A stretch of 64,000 bases of DNA from the NCBI GenBank assembly GCA_963740945.1, contig CAVUGE010000030.1, forward strand, positions 143,193 to 207,192, given 5' to 3'. This DNA comes from CAVQBP01 sp963740945 (GTDB lineage: Bacteria; Bacteroidota; Ignavibacteria; Ignavibacteriales; Ignavibacteriaceae). The translations under genes and the position numbers were made by a program. The notes under the pieces are model-generated. The model ran no database searches, was not told the origin of the DNA, and saw only the letters and a program-made list of their open reading frames with translations. This document shows, in pieces, positions 43,401 through 51,890 of this stretch. Each line of letters opens with the position of its first letter. Position 1 is the stretch's first letter.

Positions 43401-46072
43401 TATTTCACAAGTAGCATCTTCTTTGTCTCTACAAAACTTCCCCCTCTTATTTGGTAAAAGTAAACTCCGCTAGGAAGCCCGGCAGCATTAAACTCTGCTT
43501 CATAATCTCCCGGCTGCTTTCTTTCGTTAACTAAAACTGCAGCTAATCTTCCTAACATATCATATATTTTTAATTCTATCTTCGTTTCATACGGTACAGA
43601 ATATTTTATAATTGTACCCGGATTAAATGGATTGGGATAATTCTGTGATAGTGAGAACTTTGATAAGGCTTTTTCATCTTCACCATTTTTTATTCCGGTT
43701 AATATTCCGTTTATTTCAAGGATATATGATGAACCTGAAGATGCTTTAACCGAAACACTATCCATATTCAAAGTTGCATTTCTAATCCTTAATCCTGTAT
43801 TAGCTGAAATAGACATATTCTTAAGCTGGATATTAGTTAACGGAGTTTCCGGGAGACCGATAATGATTCCTCCGTAAGTACAATTTACTGCATTTAAGTT
43901 CTCTACTTTGATATCGTGAAAATAAGGTGTTTTATCTGTTATTGCTTGAGCCGGATCGTTTTGGTCCGGAATATCCGGGTAATATTCTGAAAACAAAATA
44001 GGGTATTTTACCTTATTCATCGTCAGATTACGGTACGTAATTCCCCTAACATTTCCTCCTCTAGTCCTATTTGATTTAATCCTTATTCCGTTATCGGTTC
44101 CGTTAAAAATACAATTATCAACAATCATACTGTCAACTCCCCCATTCGTTTCACTGCCAATCGAAACACCATGACCATGCAGAAAAGTACAGTCTGATAT
44201 TATAATATCTGAAGAACCTGCATTAGGGTAAGAAGGATCATTATTACCCGATTTAATGGCAACATTATCATCACCCGTATCGATATAACAGCCGGTTATT
44301 CTCACTTTATGAGAAGTTGCAGGATCTATTCCATCTGTATTAGGAGAATCTCCGGGAGCCAGAATGGTTACATTATTTACTGTAACATCTATGCACCAGG
44401 CTGGGACAAAATGAAATTGAGGTGAATTCTTTAACGTTATATTTTCCAGCAAAATATGATTACTATGATTTAATTGTATTAATCTCGGTCTTGCAGTTAT
44501 AGTACCCGTATCATAATCATCCCACCATGGTTTACCGTTGCCGTCAATTGTGCCATTACCTTTAACTACAATATTATCAGCATAATTTGATGTTATAAAA
44601 TTTTTAACCGAAGAGGGAGCTTTCCCCCCGCTTGTATCAAAACCTGAAGGATAAAAATCCGCTCTATCTTTCGATGCTGATATTATTGCGGTACTATCTA
44701 CTTTTAAAGTGACATTGCTTTTTAATTCAAAGGGTGCTGTATAATAAATTCCATTCATTAGTTCCACTTCTCCCCCGCCAGTATTTGAACAACTGTCAAT
44801 GGCTCCTTGGATTACTTTAGTATCTTTATGAATACCATCAGCATATGCCCCCTTAAGCGTGGATGGTATTTTAAATTCCTTAGTCTCACCGTATCCAATG
44901 CCTATTCCATTTTTAGCAAATGCCTGCGCATAATACGTTGTTTCATTTTTTAATCCGTATAGTTTAATAGTATATTCATTGCTCTTGCTTGAGTCGATAA
45001 TTTTGTCACTATTTATATCTGGATTGCCGGAAGTATTATAGCATACACCTTTTTCAATTATATCGCTCCCTCCCCAGTCGATTATACTTCCTCGCAAAGA
45101 TGCGGAAGTACCAATTACTTTAACAGTATCATTTGTATTTACAACCGGAGCAGATATATCACTGCGTGTAACCAGTGAATCCTCTTTGCCATAACTTATT
45201 CCTACACTATTTACTGCATATGCGCGAACAAAGTATTTCGTCGATTTTTTCAGGCCGGTAATTTTACTTGTAAATTCCCCTAACCCGCTTCCGCTTAAAG
45301 TCCTTGAATCATTAATTGTTGGAGCACCTTCTGTATTCCAGCAAATTCCTCTATCTGTTACTTCGGCATCTCCGTCAAACGAGACATTACCGCCGCACAC
45401 TGCTGCTGTTGTAGATATCTCTGTTATTTTAGATGTTGAAACTATTGGAAGAACCGGTATTACTTTACCTGATGTCGTCCCCGAAATGACCACATTTTGA
45501 AGGCAAACATATTTGGTAGTAAGATACAAAGTGTACCATGGATATATTCTTAAATAAAATTTTTCACCGTAATTAATAATGGCATTAGGTTCAAAAACTA
45601 AAAAGCTTAAAGTAGGTGAATTATCACTTATTGCAATAGGAACAGCATTAAGCCGTGTTGATGTCGCAAAACTGGAATCTGTAGACCAGGCAATATTGAT
45701 TTTCATATTATGCCCCCCCATTCCGGCATAATACATTGAAATTGTATCAATGTTAAATGTAATTCCCGGCTTAACAGAAAGAGCAAATTGAATATATCTC
45801 TGATCATTCTGCTTTGTTTCTTCCGGCCAGTATTCACCAATCACTGTGGTACGCTGGCAATTTCCCCCTTCTCCTCCCTCAACAAAACTGTAATCATGGA
45901 CAAACATACCGGATAATTTTTCTTCTTCCCCAATAACCGGACCCTTTATTGCTGAAACTTCTCCGTTAGAATTTAATTTCCAGTAAATTGAAGCTTTCTG
46001 TCCTCTTATGACCTGATTAAAAAAGATTATGTTTAATACGAAAAGGAAAAGTAGTTTTATCGTAAATTTCAT
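43400..46072 (-). CDS. Secreted GH28 (polygalacturonase-like) enzyme with Fn3-like repeats and type IX sorting domain
   Basis: An 890-residue exported protein. The start is at 46072 (MKFTIKLLFLFVLNIIFF signal peptide) rather than 46117. Residues about 30-200 form a beta-rich domain (lectin-like, inferred). Two repeats of about 90 residues follow, each with STTAAVCGGNV/GTSASLRGSI and LKKSTKYFVRAYAVNSVGISYG motifs of Fn3-like type. The GH28 beta-helix (about 410-790) has NTDGID (D580), DTGDDNVAIKSG (D601, D602), HGHGVSIGSE (H634) and GIRIKS. The end is a type IX sorting domain (NYPNPFNPGT ... GVYFYQIRGG ... KKMLLVK). It likely cleaves pectin or a related polysaccharide at the cell surface. Confidence 0.9.
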   Translation of the reverse strand: MKFTIKLLFLFVLNIIFFNQVIRGQKASIYWKLNSNGEVSAIKGPVIGEEEKLSGMFVHDYSFVEGGEGGNCQRTTVIGEYWPEETKQNDQRYIQFALSVKPGITFNIDTISMYYAGMGGHNMKINIAWSTDSSFATSTRLNAVPIAISDNSPTLSFLVFEPNAIINYGEKFYLRIYPWYTLYLTTKYVCLQNVVISGTTSGKVIPVLPIVSTSKITEISTTAAVCGGNVSFDGDAEVTDRGICWNTEGAPTINDSRTLSGSGLGEFTSKITGLKKSTKYFVRAYAVNSVGISYGKEDSLVTRSDISAPVVNTNDTVKVIGTSASLRGSIIDWGGSDIIEKGVCYNTSGNPDINSDKIIDSSKSNEYTIKLYGLKNETTYYAQAFAKNGIGIGYGETKEFKIPSTLKGAYADGIHKDTKVIQGAIDSCSNTGGGEVELMNGIYYTAPFELKSNVTLKVDSTAIISASKDRADFYPSGFDTSGGKAPSSVKNFITSNYADNIVVKGNGTIDGNGKPWWDDYDTGTITARPRLIQLNHSNHILLENITLKNSPQFHFVPAWCIDVTVNNVTILAPGDSPNTDGIDPATSHKVRITGCYIDTGDDNVAIKSGNNDPSYPNAGSSDIIISDCTFLHGHGVSIGSETNGGVDSMIVDNCIFNGTDNGIRIKSNRTRGGNVRGITYRNLTMNKVKYPILFSEYYPDIPDQNDPAQAITDKTPYFHDIKVENLNAVNCTYGGIIIGLPETPLTNIQLKNMSISANTGLRIRNATLNMDSVSVKASSGSSYILEINGILTGIKNGEDEKALSKFSLSQNYPNPFNPGTIIKYSVPYETKIELKIYDMLGRLAAVLVNERKQPGDYEAEFNAAGLPSGVYFYQIRGGSFVETKKMLLVK

Positions 46073-46219
46073 TATTACAACGTTTTGATTATAAAGTCCT
46101 CCCCAAACCCGGACCATTCACAAAGATAATATAATTAACATACACCTCAAAATGTCAAATTCTATTAAAATCTCATATTCATCCAGAATAAAAGTTAAAA
46201 GGATTTTACTTTATGGATT

Positions 46220-46246
46220 CCCCCTCGCCTTTCTAAGGAGAGGGGG
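46220..46246 (-). terminator. Hairpin after the receiver/oxidoreductase gene
   Basis: CCCCCTCGCCTT TCT AAGGAGAGGGGG (one mismatched pair), followed on the minus strand by non-T-rich sequence; it begins about 12 bases after the stop of the gene at 46259. It belongs to the same loose family as the repeats at 8297 and within the 222-bp tandem unit. Confidence 0.6.
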
Positions 46247-46258
46247 TAGGGGGTGAGG

Positions 46259-47920
46259 TTATATTCCTGTTAAATATTCATGAACAAGTTTAATTGCCAT
46301 AGCTCCCTCGCCTACTGCAGAAGCAACACGGTTCATAGAGCCGACTCTTGCATCACCTGCACAAAAAATTCCTGGAATGCAGGTTTCAAGCAGATAAGGA
46401 TCCCGTTCCAGCTTCCATATCTTTTGAAAATTTTCACTTTTCAATAAATCTCTTCCTGTTAAAATAAAACCTTTTTGATCTTTTAAAATATTTAACTTAA
46501 TCCAATCTGTCTCCGGCCTTGCACCAATGAAAATAAACAAAGCGCCTGCTTCATTGGTCTTCTTTTCGCCGGTTTCAATATCTTCTAAAGTGATACATTC
46601 AATTCTCTTATCCCCCAGTGTTTCAAAAACAATTGAATTAGTTATTACCGATATATTATTTGTTTTATTAATCTGTTCAATCAAATAATGTGACATTGTT
46701 GAAACAAGAGTTTTTTTCCTGATTACAATAAACACATTTTTTGCAAAACCGGAAAGATACATAGCTGCCTGTCCGGCAGAGTTGCCTCCTCCGACAATAA
46801 AAACATTTTTACCTTTACATGAATAAGCTTCCGCTGTTGCCGATCCATAATAAACTCCTGCACCTGTTAGTTCATTTATTCCCTTAGCGTCCAGAGTCCT
46901 GTAATCTACACCTGTTGATATCACGATTGAACGGGTTTTTATTTCCGGACCGTTGGAAAGGGACAATATTTTATAATTGTCTTTTATACTTATATCAATA
47001 ACCTGGCAGGGTGAAAGAAGCTCAACTCCGAATCGTGATGCCTGTGTTAAGGCTCTTCTGGTAAGATCTGCTCCGGAAAGTCCTGAGGGAAAACCGAGAT
47101 AATTTTCAATTCTTGAACTCGTTCCAGCTTGACCACCCGGCGCTTTCTTTTCTATCATGAGTGTTTTCAATCCCTCCGTTCCGCCATAAACCGCTGCAGC
47201 TAAACCTGCTGGTCCCGCACCGATTATTACTACATCATAAAATTCTTCGGATGCAGCTGAATTTAGTCCTATTTTTCTCGCTATTTCAATTTCACTGGGG
47301 CTTTTTAATAATGTGCCGTCTTCAAACAAAACTGCCGGCAATTCGTTAGATTCAATCTTATTAATATTTAACAATTCTGACGTTTCTTTATTTAATTCAA
47401 CATCCAGCCATTTATATGGAATTAAATTGCCGGTTAAAAAATCTTTTATTCTATGTGATACAGGTGACCATTGATAGCCGATAATTTTTATCCCTTCAAA
47501 TTCTGGGATAAAATTATTCTGCCAGTCATCAAGCAGATCAGTTATTACAGGATAGAGTTTTTCTTCCGGAGGATTCCACGGTTTTAGAAGGTAATAATCT
47601 AATTTTAATGTGTTAATAGCTTTTATTGCAGCTTCAATATCTGAATATGCAGTCAGCAGAATCTTTTTTGCATCCGGGAAAACTTCCTTAGCTTTCTCCA
47701 TGAAAGATGTTCCTTCCATTTCAGGCATCCGCTGGTCCGATATAAATAGTGCAGCAGTTTCATTTTTTAATTTTAACTCCTTTATGGCTTCAAGAGCCTC
47801 CAGTGCAGATTCGGTTGCAAGTATTTTATATTCATCACGGAATTTTTTACGTACATCCCTCTGTATTGCTCTTAATACCTGGACATCATCATCAATTATT
47901 ATAATGAATGGGAGTTTCAT
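46259..47920 (-). CDS. Receiver domain fused to thioredoxin-reductase-like flavoprotein
   Basis: A 553-residue protein. Residues 1-125 are a receiver (DDD at 10-12, phospho-acceptor D62 in FISDQRMPEMEG, lysine in LLKPW). Residues about 145-215 look like a glutaredoxin-fold linker without cysteines. From about 227 comes a pyridine-nucleotide-disulfide oxidoreductase: FAD site DVVIIGAGPAGLAAAVYGG, NADPH site NVFIVGGGNSAGQAAMYLS, second FAD motif GIFCAGDARVGS. Where thioredoxin reductase has CxxC (CATC), this reads YGSATAEAYSC, so disulfide reduction is unlikely. It follows the histidine kinase gene by 22 bases and is its probable partner. Confidence 0.88.
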   Translation of the reverse strand: MKLPFIIIIDDDVQVLRAIQRDVRKKFRDEYKILATESALEALEAIKELKLKNETAALFISDQRMPEMEGTSFMEKAKEVFPDAKKILLTAYSDIEAAIKAINTLKLDYYLLKPWNPPEEKLYPVITDLLDDWQNNFIPEFEGIKIIGYQWSPVSHRIKDFLTGNLIPYKWLDVELNKETSELLNINKIESNELPAVLFEDGTLLKSPSEIEIARKIGLNSAASEEFYDVVIIGAGPAGLAAAVYGGTEGLKTLMIEKKAPGGQAGTSSRIENYLGFPSGLSGADLTRRALTQASRFGVELLSPCQVIDISIKDNYKILSLSNGPEIKTRSIVISTGVDYRTLDAKGINELTGAGVYYGSATAEAYSCKGKNVFIVGGGNSAGQAAMYLSGFAKNVFIVIRKKTLVSTMSHYLIEQINKTNNISVITNSIVFETLGDKRIECITLEDIETGEKKTNEAGALFIFIGARPETDWIKLNILKDQKGFILTGRDLLKSENFQKIWKLERDPYLLETCIPGIFCAGDARVGSMNRVASAVGEGAMAIKLVHEYLTGI

Positions 47921-47942
47921 CTTTTTCTTCTGTAATTAATTT

Positions 47943-49364
47943 TTAAGATATCGGAAAACTGATAATAAATTCAGTTTTACCATTCATGGAATTAACTTTT
48001 ACTTCTCCTTTATGCTTCTTGATTACATTCTTCACTATATCGAGACCTATACCCGTCCCCTCTCCAACTTTTTTTGTAGTGAAAAAGGGATCAAATATAC
48101 GTGATAAAATTTCTTTTGGAATGCCTTGACCGTTATCAGTAATCCGGACAGTTATGTCTCTTTTGTCGTTGGATGTTTCGATTGCAATTTCACCATTTTG
48201 AGGAACTGCATAGATTGCATTATCAATTACATTAGTCCATACCTGGTTTAGTTCTCCAATATAAACTTCAGCTTTAGGTAAATCCTCACAAAATATTTTT
48301 TTTACCTGGATATTTTTATCACGTATTTTATAACCGAGAAGAATAAGTGTATTCTCTATATCCTTATTAATATCAGTATAATATAATCCCCCAGCTCTGT
48401 CCATATGAACATGAGATTTGATGGCACCAACTAACAACGAAATACGTTCGGATGCATTTTCAATATCTTTTATTATCCTTTCGGAACTAAGTAAATTTTC
48501 AAGCCATTTAAGAATATTTTGAAATGCTTCATTTCCGATATCTCTTTTAATTATTTCCAGATCATTGATTGAAAAACCTGCATCGGTAAATGTTTCTGCA
48601 ATTTCAATATGGTCTGTAAATCCCCTTTCTCTTAACCAGTCATTCAGTTTATCTTCTTCTTGTATTCGTTGAAGGGGAGTGATTTTTGATTTTGCAGGAT
48701 GACTATTTCTTTTATTCAGTGCTATCTCCCGGATATTCCGAATAAGTCCGGGAGTAATATTATGTTTCAGCAATTCTTCGGTAAGCTTAAAGTTTAGTTC
48801 TAATCTTTGACCTAGATCTTCTGATATTCTGTCGATTGCAGATGCTGGATTGTTTAATTCATGAGCAATTCCGGCAGCAAGTTTTCCAAGCGCACTTACT
48901 TTTTCTTCCTGCATTTGAGTGGTTGCAAAAACACGTGCTCTTTCAGTCATATAACCAATTAAGCGCTGTATAAAATCCGGATTAAGTTCTTCAAGTTCGT
49001 GAAAATATTTTTTATGAAGTTTAAGTACCCGCACTCTTCCCACTGCATAAGAAGCGCCTGGAGTAGTTTGCATTCTAGAATATGGCAAAAGCCCCGTTAC
49101 TCCACCACTAAGTTCATTGTTTTCAAAACTGATGTAAAAAACCAGCCGGCCGTTTACATTCATATAAAAATAAATTTTCCCTTCTAATATAATTGACATT
49201 ATATCCATTACAGAACCTGTATTATATATTGTCTCTCCATCCTCATACTCATCATAATCAGAATGGGCTAGAATCCATTCAAGATGTTCATCAGACAAAT
49301 CCCTCAAAGCAATAACCTTTTTTAATTCTTCAATTGTTACAGATTGCTTCATAAAACTCTTCAA
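47943..49364 (-). CDS. Histidine kinase with cyclic-nucleotide-binding-type sensor domain
   Basis: A 473-residue soluble kinase. Residues about 10-130 are a cNMP/Crp-type beta-barrel (LAHSDYDEYEDGETIYNTGSVMDIMSIILEGKIYFY). The phospho-acceptor histidine lies in LGKLAAGIAHELNNPASAI, followed by a long helical insert. The ATPase has the N box (QVWTNVIDNAIYAV), DNGQGIP and FDPFFTTKKVGEGTGIGLDIVKNVIKKHKG. Absence of membrane helices suggests a cytoplasmic signal. It forms a two-gene operon with the receiver-flavoprotein at 46259. Confidence 0.9.
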   Translation of the reverse strand: MKSFMKQSVTIEELKKVIALRDLSDEHLEWILAHSDYDEYEDGETIYNTGSVMDIMSIILEGKIYFYMNVNGRLVFYISFENNELSGGVTGLLPYSRMQTTPGASYAVGRVRVLKLHKKYFHELEELNPDFIQRLIGYMTERARVFATTQMQEEKVSALGKLAAGIAHELNNPASAIDRISEDLGQRLELNFKLTEELLKHNITPGLIRNIREIALNKRNSHPAKSKITPLQRIQEEDKLNDWLRERGFTDHIEIAETFTDAGFSINDLEIIKRDIGNEAFQNILKWLENLLSSERIIKDIENASERISLLVGAIKSHVHMDRAGGLYYTDINKDIENTLILLGYKIRDKNIQVKKIFCEDLPKAEVYIGELNQVWTNVIDNAIYAVPQNGEIAIETSNDKRDITVRITDNGQGIPKEILSRIFDPFFTTKKVGEGTGIGLDIVKNVIKKHKGEVKVNSMNGKTEFIISFPIS

Positions 49365-49489
49365 AAATGAATCAAAATATTAAAAAGGAAAGAAAACTCA
49401 CCGGAATAGTAGTTGATACTTCTCACATCAATTTAATTGAATGAATAAAATTTCTCTGTGTCCTCAATAACACTTGCTGCTGGATTAAG

Positions 49490-49700
49490 GTTAACACCGG
49501 ACTTTTAGAGCCTTTGTATGAATATCATTAACCAATGGATTATCCATTGGTTTCAAGAAATAAATTCCACTCATTTTCCTAATCTCCTAACCGCAGAGCG
49601 GTGAAATATTATTAGCAAAATCTACCCCCAATATCAAATAAACACCGTAGGTGTGATATTATTGTAGAAAATATCAAAAGACCTGTGTGAATATCATTAA
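49490..49700. repeat. Cluster of dispersed spacer modules
   Basis: ACCAATGGATTATCCATTGG at 49541-49560 is part of a 21-bp perfect palindrome; GAATATCATTAACC occurs at 49530 and again near 49689; GCGGTGAAATATTATTAG ends near 49620; CACCGTAGGTGTGATATTAT starts near 49650. The same modules appear at 22.98, 27.37, 27.67, 29.81 and 29.91 kb. There is no coding content. Confidence 0.65.
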
Positions 49701-49718
49701 CCAAACCAACTCCCCTCA

Positions 49719-49800
49719 ATAAGTTCACACAAAACCTTTTTCTAAAAATTAAATATGACATCTTTCAAATACCGGTTCTTGCATAACTTCACTTAATTAG
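49719..49800 (+). repeat. Palindrome-bounded intergenic element, copy 8 (collapsed)
   Basis: A left end AATAAGTTCACACAAAACC is followed almost at once by one palindrome, AAATATGACATCTTT at 49751-49765, and the full right flank CAAATACCGGTTCTTGC ATAACTTCACTTAATTAG. The core and one palindrome are lost. Confidence 0.7.
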
Positions 49801-49950
49801 TTAAAATAGCTGATAATAAAAAATATATTAAATAGACATTAAAATGAGATTAGAATGGAACCCAAAGAACATATTTTCACGATTGCATGAGTTGGTTCTT
49901 AACTATGATGCAGATGTATAGGCTGAAAATTAATATACTAGAAACGTAAA

Positions 49951-50391
49951 ATGAAAATCTTGATAAAGTCTTTAATTCTAATTCAGATTTCAATAATGCT
50001 GAATTCTTGCAGCCTATTTTTAGGAGGAATTGTTGCATTAGATAATTCCGCAAACAAAGGTGAAAAAGAAGTTCAGTATGAAAAAATAATTAAATTAAAA
50101 GAAGGGAAAAAAATAATTCTGGAATTAACTGATTCGACTGAAGTAAAGGGAACAATTAAAGACCATAATGAATTCAAAGAAGGAAATAAACACGTAAAAA
50201 TGATCACTGTTATAGATGAAAATGATGAATTGAAATCTATTAATACTTCTGATATTTCTAAATACATTTATCTTGATGAAGGAGGGAATGTTTGGACAGC
50301 CGCTGCAATAGGTGGAGTTATTGATGCATTTGTCATATATGGAATATTAAAGGGTCCTAAGTTTGGATTAGGAGGCAGTAGAATATTTTAA
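49951..50391 (+). CDS. Putative lipoprotein of unknown function
   Basis: A 146-residue protein with a type II signal peptide (MKILIKSLILIQISIMLNSCS; lipobox LNSC, mature Cys20). The mature part has a small beta segment (KKIILELTDSTEVKGTIKDHNEFKEG ... VIDENDELKSINTSDISKYIYL), similar in feel to an SH3-like or Sm-like barrel, and ends with a glycine-rich hydrophobic helix. No family is recognised. It precedes the mannosidase operon by 68 bases on the same strand and could be part of its transcript, but nothing else links them. Confidence 0.65.
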   Translation: MKILIKSLILIQISIMLNSCSLFLGGIVALDNSANKGEKEVQYEKIIKLKEGKKIILELTDSTEVKGTIKDHNEFKEGNKHVKMITVIDENDELKSINTSDISKYIYLDEGGNVWTAAAIGGVIDAFVIYGILKGPKFGLGGSRIF

Positions 50392-50459
50392 GTAATTTTT
50401 AATAATTTAAATAAATTAAACATCTATTCTTTTATTCAATTCATTAGCATAAAAGTTGT

Positions 50460-51887
50460 ATGACTACAAGACGGGAATTCTTGAAATCAAGCGGAATAGC
50501 TATAACTGGCTTATCTATGCTTGGTTTGAAAAACTTCAGGTATATAAATCAGGATAATTACAAAATTATGAGACCTCAGCCGGAAGAAAGAAACTTTATC
50601 AGCGAGGCTGTAGAAAATAAAATTGCTGAAGTTAAAAATAATATAAAAGACAAAGAACTCGCGTGGCTTTTTGAAAACTGTTATCCCAATACTTTAGACA
50701 CTACTGTAAAATACCGGATTATTAATGGCAAACCTGATACTTTTGTTATTACCGGTGACATTAATGCAATGTGGTTAAGAGATTCCAGTGCACAGGTTTG
50801 GCCTTACTTACAGCTAATTCAAGAAGATAAAAAGCTGCAGCAATTAATAGCCGGAGTAATAAACCGTCAGACAAAATGTATTTTAATAGATCCCTATGCC
50901 AATGCTTTTAATTTTGGTCCGACAGGAAGTGAATGGGATAAGGATTTAACCGATATGAAGCCGGAACTCCACGAAAGAAAATGGGAGGTTGATTCTCTTT
51001 GCTACACCATCAGATTGGCTTACGGCTACTGGAAGAGAACGAAGGATACCTTATGCTTTGATGAGGATTGGCTTAAAGCTATGAAGCTGGTGGTTAAAAC
51101 TTTTAAAGAGCAGCAGAGAAAAGAAAATAACGGACCATATAAATTTAACCGCATTACTTCCTGGCAGCCTGACAATCCCCCTGGCGATGGGTATGGAAAT
51201 CCTATAAAGCCTGTAGGTATGATCTGTTCAACTTTTCGTCCTTCCGATGATGCGACAATTTTTCTTTTTTTAATACCTTCAAATTACTTTGCAGTTACAT
51301 CTTTAAGACAATTGTCTGAAATGATATTAAAAATCAAAAATGATGAAAATTTCGCTGCAGATTGTTCGGCACTAGCAGATGAAGTTGAAAATGCTATTAA
51401 AAAATATGCATTCTCAAATCATTTGAATTTCGGAAAAATCATTGCCTATGAAGCAGACGGATTTGGTAATCAGCTATTTATGGATGATGCTAATGCTCCG
51501 AGCTTATTATCCCTTCCTTATCTCGGGTGCATTTCAAATGACGATATCCTTTATTCGAATACGAGGAAATTTTTATTGAGTGATTCAAATCCCTATTTCT
51601 TTAGGGGAAAAGCCGGCGAAGGAATCGGCAGTCCGCATACCGGAATGGAAAAAATCTGGCCTATCAGCATTATTATACGCGCTCTTACAAGTAGGAGTGA
51701 TGATGAAATTAAATTGTGTTTGGGGATATTGAAAGAAAGCAATGCCGGCACTGGTTTTATGCACGAATCTTTCGCTAAGGACAACCCCGCTGATTTTTCA
51801 AGGAAATGGTTCGCCTGGGCAAATACCCTGTTCGGTGAACTTATTCTAAAACTTTATAATGAAAGACCGAATTTACTGAAAGCTTAA
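50460..51887 (+). CDS. GH125 exo-alpha-1,6-mannosidase
   Basis: A 475-residue exported glycosidase (Mug157/DUF1237 family). The N-terminus MTTRREFLKSSGIAITGLSMLG is a twin-arginine signal. The catalytic (alpha/alpha)6 domain shows FVITGDINAMWLRDSSAQVWPYL, DPYANAFN, KWEVDSLCYTIRLAYGYW, CSTFRPSDDATIFLFLIPSN, FMDDANAPSLLSLPYLGC and HTGMEKIWPISIIIRALTS. GH125 enzymes remove alpha-1,6-linked mannose from glycans. It is the first of three consecutive alpha-mannosidase genes; 3 bases separate it from the next. Confidence 0.93.
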   Translation: MTTRREFLKSSGIAITGLSMLGLKNFRYINQDNYKIMRPQPEERNFISEAVENKIAEVKNNIKDKELAWLFENCYPNTLDTTVKYRIINGKPDTFVITGDINAMWLRDSSAQVWPYLQLIQEDKKLQQLIAGVINRQTKCILIDPYANAFNFGPTGSEWDKDLTDMKPELHERKWEVDSLCYTIRLAYGYWKRTKDTLCFDEDWLKAMKLVVKTFKEQQRKENNGPYKFNRITSWQPDNPPGDGYGNPIKPVGMICSTFRPSDDATIFLFLIPSNYFAVTSLRQLSEMILKIKNDENFAADCSALADEVENAIKKYAFSNHLNFGKIIAYEADGFGNQLFMDDANAPSLLSLPYLGCISNDDILYSNTRKFLLSDSNPYFFRGKAGEGIGSPHTGMEKIWPISIIIRALTSRSDDEIKLCLGILKESNAGTGFMHESFAKDNPADFSRKWFAWANTLFGELILKLYNERPNLLKA

Positions 51888-51890
51888 ATA

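Noticed and set aside
46073..46117. Upstream start of the GH28 gene
   Set aside because: It would put 15 polar residues before the signal peptide; the start at 46072 gives a normal export signal.
49843..49920. 25-codon open frame beginning MRLEWNPKNIFSRLHEL
   Set aside because: The opening loosely recalls BrnT-type toxins, but it ends after 25 codons with no second frame completing it and no antitoxin gene follows.
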